A DNA stretch of 38,889 nucleotides from Elusimicrobiota bacterium (GTDB taxonomy: Bacteria; Elusimicrobiota; Elusimicrobia; UBA1565; UBA9628): contig JAUYSH010000069.1 of assembly GCA_030696455.1 (NCBI GenBank), forward strand, positions 1 to 38,889, written 5' to 3'. Position numbers and translations under genes: made by a program. The notes beneath the pieces were generated by a model. The model ran no database searches and had not been told where the DNA came from. It saw nothing but the letters and a program-made list of their open reading frames with translations. Shown here piece after piece: positions 33,432 through 38,889 of this stretch (within the stretch, counting starts at the first letter, position 1; each line of letters begins with the position of its first letter).

Positions 33432-34755
33432 CCTTGAGCGCCTGCTCCAGCGCGGCCACGGTCCGGTCGGCGTCCGCGAGCGTCCAGCACAGCGGCGGCT
33501 GGATCCGGAGGGTATTTCCCTCGAGGCCGCCCTTGCCCACGAGCACTCCCTGGTCCTTCATCGATTCGACGACGCGGATGGTGAGCTCGGGCGCGAACTC
33601 CTTGGACTTGCGGTCCTTGACGAGCTCGACGCCGACCATGAGTCCCATGCCGCGCACGTCGCCGACACGCTCGTCCTTGGGCTGAAGCTTGCGCAGCCCC
33701 GATATCAGCCGGTCTCCGACCTTCTTGGAATTGCCGGCGAGGTCGTCCTTCTCGACGACGTCCATCACCGCGTCCGCGGCGGCGATGGCCATGGGGCCGC
33801 CGCCGAAGGTGTTGTAATGCAGGAGCCCTTTCATCGAGTCGGCGATGGCCTTGGTCGTGATGATCGCGCCGATCGGGTAGCCGTTGCCCAGGCCCTTGGC
33901 CATGACGATGATGTCGGGCTTGGCTCCGTAGTGCTTGATGCCGAAGTAGTGCTCGCCGGTGCGGCCGACGCCGGCCTGGACCTCGTCGCAGATGAACAGG
34001 CCGCCGTGCTTGTGCACGAGTTCCACGGCCGCCCTGAAATACTCCTTACCGGGCGTTATGAGCCCCCCCACGCCCATGATGGTCTCGCCGTAGAACGCCG
34101 CGATCTTGCCCTGGGTCGTCGTCTTCAAAGTCATCTCAAGACCGCGAACTGCGTTCGCGGTGCTCTGCTCGGGCGTGCCGTCGAAGCGGAAGGCGTAGTC
34201 GGTCGGGGTGAAGGACACGCCGACGGGGTAGGGCGCCTGGTTGCGCCAGTTGTGCTGCCCGGTCAGCGCCGTCGTCAGCAAGGTGCGGCCGTGATAGGAG
34301 CGCTGGACCGCGATGAGGTCGTGGCGGCCGGTATAGGTCTTGGCCACGAAGGCGGCCATCTCGTTGGCCTCGGAGCCGGAGTTCGTGAAGAAGCAGACGT
34401 CCATGTCCGGATTGACGGCCTTGGCCTTGTCGGCCAGGCGCTTGGCGAAGGCGCCGACGGCGGGATGAAGGTACAGCGGCGGCTCGTGCTGGAGCTCGTC
34501 GATCTGGGCCTTGAGCTTGGAGACGAAGTGGGGATGAGAGTGGCCGATCGAGACCGTGGCGACGCCGGCGAAACCGTCCAGGTATTCCTTGCCGTTCTCG
34601 TCGTAGAGGAACTGCATCTTACCGGTGATGATCTGCACGGGCTTGGCGAACATCGGCCCGGGAAGCGGCATCAGGTGGGCGGCGCGCAGGGCGGCGACGT
34701 CGGCGGTGGACGCGGTGGCCTTGGCGGCTTTCGGGGCGGCGGTCTTGGGGCTCAT
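33424..34755 (-). CDS. Class III aminotransferase (AGXT2-like)
   Basis: 443 residues. Motifs: YDENGKEYLDGFAGVATVSIGHSHPHFV; FFTNSGSEANEMA; QRSYHGRTLLTTALTGQHNW; LFICDEVQAGVGRTG (phosphate Asp); IIVMAKGLGNGYPIGAIIT (PLP Lys). It resembles alanine-glyoxylate/beta-aminoisobutyrate aminotransferases, but 4-aminobutyrate or putrescine aminotransferases share the fold, so the substrate is open. An Ala/Lys-rich N-terminal extension of about 25 residues precedes the core. The ATG at 34755 has GGAGG and overlaps the upstream gene's stop (ATGA). Neighbouring rocD and the aldehyde dehydrogenase suggest an amine to aldehyde to acid route. Confidence 0.9.
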   Translation of the reverse strand: MSPKTAAPKAAKATASTADVAALRAAHLMPLPGPMFAKPVQIITGKMQFLYDENGKEYLDGFAGVATVSIGHSHPHFVSKLKAQIDELQHEPPLYLHPAVGAFAKRLADKAKAVNPDMDVCFFTNSGSEANEMAAFVAKTYTGRHDLIAVQRSYHGRTLLTTALTGQHNWRNQAPYPVGVSFTPTDYAFRFDGTPEQSTANAVRGLEMTLKTTTQGKIAAFYGETIMGVGGLITPGKEYFRAAVELVHKHGGLFICDEVQAGVGRTGEHYFGIKHYGAKPDIIVMAKGLGNGYPIGAIITTKAIADSMKGLLHYNTFGGGPMAIAAADAVMDVVEKDDLAGNSKKVGDRLISGLRKLQPKDERVGDVRGMGLMVGVELVKDRKSKEFAPELTIRVVESMKDQGVLVGKGGLEGNTLRIQPPLCWTLADADRTVAALEQALKDA

Positions 34756-35366
34756 GAGGGTTTCCTCCGGAATTTCGCGTCGAGAGACAGAGCGAGGCAG
34801 ATGCCGGCCCCGGACAGCAGGCCGTCCATCAGGTTGACCGGCGACGGCAGATAGGACACGGGGCTCCAGCGGCCCTTGGCGTAGGACGGAACGGCCCACA
34901 GCAGGAAGGAGAGCACGCCGTACGCGCTCAGCGACCCGAGCGTCGCGGCCAGCACGCCGCGCCATCTGGTGGTCGCCGCGCTCATCGCGCCCAGGACGGC
35001 GATCGTGCCCCAGATGGCGACGGTATAGACCGAGGCGACCGCCACCGTCCACTGGAACGTCCCCGGCAGGCCTCGCGGCATGCCCCAGCCGGGATAGCGC
35101 GTCAGCCCCGCCATGACCACGGCGATGCCCAACAGCGGGCCCAGGAGGCCGACCAGGGCCGTCGACGCGCGCCGTCCGGCCGCCGCGCCGATGGCGGCGT
35201 AGAACACGCCGGTGTACAGCGCGATCAGGAAGAACTGCGGACCGTAGGGCCCGCGCAGGAAGCCCTCGGCCCCGGCGCGGTCGGCGGCCGTGCTCAGCAC
35301 GTGCGCCAGGGCGGCGCCGAAGAATCCGGCGGCTCCCCCTCCCACGATCGCGGCGAATGGCGTCAC
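34752..35366 (-). CDS. Hypothetical multi-pass membrane protein
   Basis: 204 residues from a GTG (35366) with GAGGA just upstream, eight bases after the aldehyde dehydrogenase stop. Six predicted helices, including VGGGAAGFFGAALAHVLSTA, FFLIALYTGVFYAAIGAAAG, LVGLLGPLLGIAVVMAGL and VASVYTVAIWGTIAVLGA. No family is recognised. The conspicuous Gly/Ala-rich helices and its position between an aldehyde dehydrogenase and an aminotransferase may suggest transport or membrane association of the pathway, by context only. Confidence 0.65.
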   Translation of the reverse strand: MTPFAAIVGGGAAGFFGAALAHVLSTAADRAGAEGFLRGPYGPQFFLIALYTGVFYAAIGAAAGRRASTALVGLLGPLLGIAVVMAGLTRYPGWGMPRGLPGTFQWTVAVASVYTVAIWGTIAVLGAMSAATTRWRGVLAATLGSLSAYGVLSFLLWAVPSYAKGRWSPVSYLPSPVNLMDGLLSGAGICLALSLDAKFRRKPS

Positions 35367-35374
35367 GGGTATCC

Positions 35375-36889
35375 TCAGTAGAGGTTCGAGGCGCGCCGCG
35401 CGCCGGTGTAGTCGAGGAACACGGTCTTCTGCTCGGTGAAGAAGTGCATGCCTTCCTTGGCCATCTCGCGCTCGCCGACGCCGGAGCCCTTCACGCCGCC
35501 GAAGGGCACCTGGGCCTCGCCGCCGATGGTGGGGCTGTTGAGATGCACCATCCCCGTCTCGATCTCTTCCGTGAAACGCATCGCGAGGGTGAGGTCCTGG
35601 GAGTAGAACGCGCAGGTCAGGCCGAAGGGGCAGTCGTTTGCCAGCTCGACGGCCTTGTCGAAGTCGTCGGTCCGCGCCACGGCGAGCACCGGCCCGAACA
35701 CCTCTTCCTGCCAAAGCCGGGATTTCGGGTCCACATTGTCGAAGATCGTCGGTTCCACGAACCAGCCGTGGGCGAGGTCGCCCGTCGTGATTCGATTCCC
35801 CCCGCACAGCAAGGTCGCCCCTTCCTTTTTCCCGATCTCGATGTACTCGAGGTCGGTGTTCATCTGGCTCTCGTCGACGGCCGGGCCCATGCCGCTGGTC
35901 TTGTCGAGGCCGGGGCCGACCTTGATCTTGGCGACCTCGGCCAGCAGCATCTTGAGGAACTGATCGGCGATCTTCGTGTGAAGGATCAGGCGCGAGGTGG
36001 CCGTGCACCGCTGCCCCGTCGAGCCGAACGCGCCCTTCATCACGCCCGCGAGCGCGAGCTCCAGGTCGGCGTCGTCCCAGATCACGGCCGGGTTCTTGCC
36101 GCCCATCTCGCAGACGACCGGGATGCCGCGCGCGCCCGCGATGGTGTGCACGCGCTTACCGATCTCATTGGAGCCGGTGAACGACACCGCCTTGATGCGC
36201 GGCTCCTCGACGAGGATGTCGCCCATGGCGGAGCCCGCGCCCATCACGAGGTTGAGCACGCCCGGCGGCAGGCCGGCGTCCTCGAAGGCTTTGACGATGC
36301 CCACGGCGAGCGCGGGCACGAGCGAGGCGGGCTTGAACACGACGGTGCAGCCCGAGATCAGGGCCGGGGCGATCTTCCACGCCGGGATGGCGAACGGGAA
36401 GTTCCAGGGCGTGATGATGGACACGACGCCGCGCGGGTGGCGGGTGGTGTAGAGCAGGTTCTTGGCGAGCTCGGAGGGCTGGGTGATGCCGCCCATGCGC
36501 AGGCCCTCGCCGGCGAACCACTCGATGAGCGTGATGCCCTTCTCCATCTCCCCCAACGCCTCTGGAAGAATCTTGCCCTGCTCGAGCGACATCAGCCGCG
36601 CCAGCTCTTCCTTGCGCTCGCGCAGGATGAGGGCGGCCTTCATGAGGATGCGGCCGCGCGCGGGCGGGGTCGTCGCCTTCCACGCCGGGAACGCCTTCTG
36701 CGCCGCGTCGATCGCCTTCAGCGCGTCGCCTTTGTCGGCGCCCTTGACCTTGGCCAGGACCTGGCGGTGGTCGGCGGGGTTCGTGGAGACGATCTCCCTG
36801 GAGGAGGAGCCCTCCACCCATTTCCCGGCGATGTACTGCTTCAAAATGGAGACTTCGGGCGTGGTTTTGGCGGCGGTGGTGGTGGTCAT
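35375..36889 (-). CDS. NAD(P)-dependent aldehyde dehydrogenase (semialdehyde dehydrogenase-like)
   Basis: 504 residues. Catalytic Cys in GAFGSTGQRCTATSR; general-base Glu in VCEMGGKNPAVI; Rossmann loop SFTGSNEIGKRV; WNFPFAIPAWKIAPAL; C-terminal EEVFGPVLAV and PFGGVKGSG. Closest in feel to 2-oxoglutarate semialdehyde or succinate-semialdehyde dehydrogenases, so oxidation of a short oxo- or amino-aldehyde is expected; I cannot fix the substrate. The ATG at 36889 (MTTTTAAKTT) is chosen: a TATAAT ends six bases upstream. The frame stays open far upstream only by chance. First gene of the minus-strand block, so its promoter probably drives the aminotransferase genes too. Confidence 0.94.
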   Translation of the reverse strand: MTTTTAAKTTPEVSILKQYIAGKWVEGSSSREIVSTNPADHRQVLAKVKGADKGDALKAIDAAQKAFPAWKATTPPARGRILMKAALILRERKEELARLMSLEQGKILPEALGEMEKGITLIEWFAGEGLRMGGITQPSELAKNLLYTTRHPRGVVSIITPWNFPFAIPAWKIAPALISGCTVVFKPASLVPALAVGIVKAFEDAGLPPGVLNLVMGAGSAMGDILVEEPRIKAVSFTGSNEIGKRVHTIAGARGIPVVCEMGGKNPAVIWDDADLELALAGVMKGAFGSTGQRCTATSRLILHTKIADQFLKMLLAEVAKIKVGPGLDKTSGMGPAVDESQMNTDLEYIEIGKKEGATLLCGGNRITTGDLAHGWFVEPTIFDNVDPKSRLWQEEVFGPVLAVARTDDFDKAVELANDCPFGLTCAFYSQDLTLAMRFTEEIETGMVHLNSPTIGGEAQVPFGGVKGSGVGEREMAKEGMHFFTEQKTVFLDYTGARRASNLY

Positions 36890-36895
36890 GACGGT

Positions 36896-36901
36896 ATTAT
36901 A
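36896..36901 (-). promoter_or_regulatory. -10 element for the aldehyde dehydrogenase operon
   Basis: A perfect TATAAT on the minus strand ends six bases before the ATG at 36889; no ribosome binding site is present and the -35 is unclear. Confidence 0.55.
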
Positions 36902-36943
36902 ACTATTCCTCGACGAGCGGCCGCCTTCTTTTTGTGACCGAAA

Positions 36944-37903
36944 ATGGAACTTTTTGGGACCTTCGATCGTATGGTAAGTGGGAGGCCGGCCACTGTCGTT
37001 GACGACAGTGAGCCTGTGAAAGGTGTGGATATCTCGAAGCTCACGAACGACGAAGTCTGGCGCAGATTCCTCGCGCTTGCCGCGGAGGAGCGCGTCGTGA
37101 TCGCGGATCTTGTCGCCTGCCTGGCGGAGGTCGACAGCCGGACGCTGGTGCGCGACAAGGACTGGCCTAGCCTGTTCGAATACTGCGTTTACTCCCTCCA
37201 TTGGAGCGAGAGCGCGGCGTACCGGCGCATACGAGCGGCGCGCGCCGTCCGGAGATTTCCGGTCATCCTCGAGATGCTCCGCGATGGGAGGCTCCATTTG
37301 GAGGGCATCGTGATCCTGCACGCATTCATCGACGACGCCGACTTCGCGTCCCTGCTCTTGAAGGGCGTAGGCTTGACCACTAAGGGCATCGAGCGCCTGG
37401 TCGCCGACCGGCGCCGCGATCCGCCGGTCAGGGACTCGATGCGCTTCGTCGGGGTCGCTCCGGCCCCCATCAAAGCCGCGGACCGGCCCACGGCGCTCGA
37501 ATTGATTTCGAACCGCCCTCTCGATTCTCCACGAGTCGATTTGCCGCCGCTTCAGGCGGCGGTCGCCGCGGCAGCTCCGCCGCCCGTCATGAGCGTCGAG
37601 CCGCCGGCAGCCGCACCCCTTGCTCCTCCAGCGGCGGCCGCCCCTCCTCCGGTGCCCGTCGCCGCTCCGGCGCCGGTCGCGGCACCCCCGAAGCTCGTCC
37701 GCATCGGCTTCACCGCGGACGAAGGTCTTCATCGCATGGTCCTGCATGCCCAGCAGCTGATGCGCCACAAATACCCCGACGGGAGCCTCGAGGGCATCTT
37801 CCGGGACGCGCTGCGCCTGCTCATCGAGAAGAAGGACCTGGGCGTGCGGGCGGCGGCGGCCGCGGCCCGCAAGATAAGGCGAAAAAAACGGGGGATCGGA
37901 TGA
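36944..37903 (+). CDS. HNH endonuclease-family protein lacking the HNH domain
   Basis: 319 residues. The N-terminal half (LVACLAEVDSRTLVRDKDWPSLFEYCVYSLHWSESAAYRRIRAARAVRRFP) matches the lead domain of a bacterial HNH endonuclease group. A Pro/Ala-rich linker (about 190-245) follows. Then comes the group's second conserved block, IGFTADEGLHRMVLHAQQLMRHKYPDGSLEGIFRDALRLLIEKKD. In the family this leads into a C-terminal HNH nuclease; here the protein stops at KKRGIG about where that domain would begin. It is probably non-nucleolytic, perhaps a DNA-binding or regulatory derivative. The N-terminal 24 codons are atypical and hold a palindrome, so GTG at 37016 may be the true start. Confidence 0.75.
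   Translation: MELFGTFDRMVSGRPATVVDDSEPVKGVDISKLTNDEVWRRFLALAAEERVVIADLVACLAEVDSRTLVRDKDWPSLFEYCVYSLHWSESAAYRRIRAARAVRRFPVILEMLRDGRLHLEGIVILHAFIDDADFASLLLKGVGLTTKGIERLVADRRRDPPVRDSMRFVGVAPAPIKAADRPTALELISNRPLDSPRVDLPPLQAAVAAAAPPPVMSVEPPAAAPLAPPAAAAPPPVPVAAPAPVAAPPKLVRIGFTADEGLHRMVLHAQQLMRHKYPDGSLEGIFRDALRLLIEKKDLGVRAAAAAARKIRRKKRGIG
36991..37010. promoter_or_regulatory. LexA-box-like palindrome at the 5' end of the HNH-family gene
   Basis: CACTGTCGTTGACGACAGTG fits CTGT-N8-ACAG, the enterobacterial LexA consensus form. It lies before the alternative start GTG at 37016. It may be an operator or simply a hairpin. Confidence 0.4.
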
Positions 37904-37913
37904 AATCCCCCCT

Positions 37914-37941
37914 TGAAACCGCCGGGAACCGGGGCTAAACT
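37914..37941 (+). promoter_or_regulatory. Promoter of the small secreted protein gene (leaderless)
   Basis: TTGAAA, a 16-base spacer and TAAACT; the hexamer ends five bases before the ATG at 37947. Confidence 0.6.
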
Positions 37942-37946
37942 GCGGC

Positions 37947-38447
37947 ATGGATAGGAAAGCCCCCCTCGTTGCTCTTCTCCTGTTCGCCTTCGCCGTGCCC
38001 GCCTCCGCCGAGTTCTGCGCCTTCGACGGCAGCCGTACGGAGATCGTCGTCCGGCGCATCAAGGGCCCCATGTGCACGATGGACAACGCCTTGGTCTTCA
38101 GCAAGCTCACCAACGAGAACCGGTACGGCGCTGACGAAAACAAGGACACCCGTTTGACCGACTCCTGGCCGGGCTGGGGAGGCGGCGATCAGAAGTGCGC
38201 GGCGGCCCGCAAGAGCGCGGAGAATATTGTCTACAGCGACGAGACCTATGTCCTTGGCAAGGCCGTCCTGCTCGGGCCGCAGGTGTGGAAGTTCAACGGC
38301 TCCTGCGACACGTTCAAGTCGCGGTTCCAGTCCAAGAAGGCGTCTCTCGGCGAGAAGCCCTCGCACGAGGACGTCTTCGAGGCGATGGGCGCGGAGCGCA
38401 TCAGCATGGGCGACCTCGCCGAGCGGCTCGTCGAGGGCAAGAAGTAG
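37947..38447 (+). CDS. Small secreted protein, unknown function
   Basis: 166 residues with a Sec signal peptide (MDRKAPLVALLLFAFAVPASA, cleavage before EFCAF). The mature protein has four cysteines (EFCAF, PMCTM, QKCAA, GSCDT), consistent with two disulfide bonds in the periplasm. No conserved enzyme motif is recognised. The C-terminal half is helical and charged. Its promoter directly abuts the start codon. It converges on the caspase-like gene with 33 bases between stops. Confidence 0.7.
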   Translation: MDRKAPLVALLLFAFAVPASAEFCAFDGSRTEIVVRRIKGPMCTMDNALVFSKLTNENRYGADENKDTRLTDSWPGWGGGDQKCAAARKSAENIVYSDETYVLGKAVLLGPQVWKFNGSCDTFKSRFQSKKASLGEKPSHEDVFEAMGAERISMGDLAERLVEGKK

Positions 38448-38480
38448 CGGCTTGGCCGCCGACGGCCCTTCGCGGCTCCC

Positions 38481-38889
38481 TTAGAACGACGCGTCTTCAC
38501 CGAGCAGCAGGGGCGTCTGCTCCCGGTTCTGGCGATGCGCCTCGTCCTGCACGTTCGGCTTGAGCTCGTCGTACGCGGCCTTGGCGGTGAGCTTGCCGTT
38601 GTTGAAGGCCTTGAGCAGGTAGTAGGTGAAGGCGCCGTGGCCTTGCTCCTTGATCGTCGCGGTGATCTCGTCGCCCGACGCGGCGCTGAGCACGGTGACT
38701 CCGGCGGGAGCTTCGACCTCGTCGGTGCGCGTGACGAGGGGCCGCGCGCCCTCGGCGAGCACCGAGCGACCGCCGGCCCCGGAGAAGCAGGAGTCGAGCG
38801 CCACGAGCACGCGCTTGGCCTTGAGCTTGGCGAGCGAGGCGTACAGCGACTTGAGCGGGTAGGCCGTGGACTTCAGGAACATCGCGTCC
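38481..38889 (-). CDS. Caspase-like (peptidase C14) protein, C-terminal part
   Basis: The frame is open to the right window edge, so the N-terminus is missing; 135 residues are visible. VLVALDSCFSGAGGRS has the catalytic Cys of metacaspase/caspase-like peptidases in its usual DSCxSG setting. The following VTVLSAASGDEITATIKEQGHGAFTYYLLKAFN matches the family's second block, where a glycine-rich strand and a Phe/Tyr pair precede the last helix. The His of the dyad should lie upstream, outside this window. Bacterial members work in regulated proteolysis and sometimes immunity; no effector context is visible here. Confidence 0.85.
   Translation of the reverse strand, partial: DAMFLKSTAYPLKSLYASLAKLKAKRVLVALDSCFSGAGGRSVLAEGARPLVTRTDEVEAPAGVTVLSAASGDEITATIKEQGHGAFTYYLLKAFNNGKLTAKAAYDELKPNVQDEAHRQNREQTPLLLGEDASF

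Noticed and set aside
36890-38149. Possible N-terminal extension of the aldehyde dehydrogenase to over 900 residues
   Set aside because: The extra sequence is antisense to the HNH-family and secreted-protein genes, and a TATAAT plus ATG mark the start at 36889.

Overview
This is a 38.9 kb window of a GC-rich chromosome (about two thirds G+C by eye). It is almost fully coding and carries no rRNA, no tRNA and no CRISPR array that I can see. The organism looks like a diderm bacterium: it has several lipoproteins with clear lipoboxes, RseP, a DUF374-type lysophospholipid acyltransferase and GDP-sugar synthesis. The two housekeeping clusters (rpsB-tsf-pyrH-frr-uppS-cdsA-dxr-rseP-proS and rimP-nusA-infB-rbfA-truB-riboflavin kinase) are conserved bacterial operons and place nothing by themselves. 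An Elusimicrobiota-like lineage is my best guess, by inference only.

Layout. 1-2352: two overlapping coiled-coil genes, the second tail-anchored. 2565-5005 (minus): GDP-mannose 4,6-dehydratase, a FecR-like lipoprotein and a lytic transglycosylase. 5088-6020: an RmlD-like sugar-nucleotide reductase. 6134-14860: translation, isoprenoid, phospholipid and envelope-protease genes. 14946-15893 (minus): a DUF6159-like membrane protein. 16021-21895: the rimP-nusA-infB operon, with a consensus promoter and two leader hairpins, the second a classic intrinsic terminator. 21900-24836: small lipoproteins and membrane proteins, a 354-base gene-free stretch holding a highly structured candidate RNA, and the acyltransferase. 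24908-26077: a DUF4143-type ATPase that looks inserted, flanked by a 17-base direct repeat. 26116-36889 (minus): 6-phosphofructokinase, a PotCBDA polyamine-type ABC importer, ornithine aminotransferase, two unknown membrane proteins, a class III aminotransferase, another membrane protein and an aldehyde dehydrogenase. This reads as an import and catabolism block for polyamines or amino acids. 36944-38889: an HNH-family protein lacking its HNH domain, a small secreted protein, and the end of a caspase-like protease gene.

Three things stand out. (1) The 23631-23834 stretch folds like an IscB-type omega RNA (HEARO) but no IscB gene is present. (2) At least a dozen genes have a -10 hexamer (TANNNT, often TGCTANNNT) ending only 5-9 bases before the start codon and no ribosome binding site, which implies widespread leaderless transcription. 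(3) The nusA operon leader has the architecture of a termination-controlled (attenuated) unit. Several 60-68 base nested inverted repeats sit between genes; three palindromes share the form ACTGT-N8-ACAGT.
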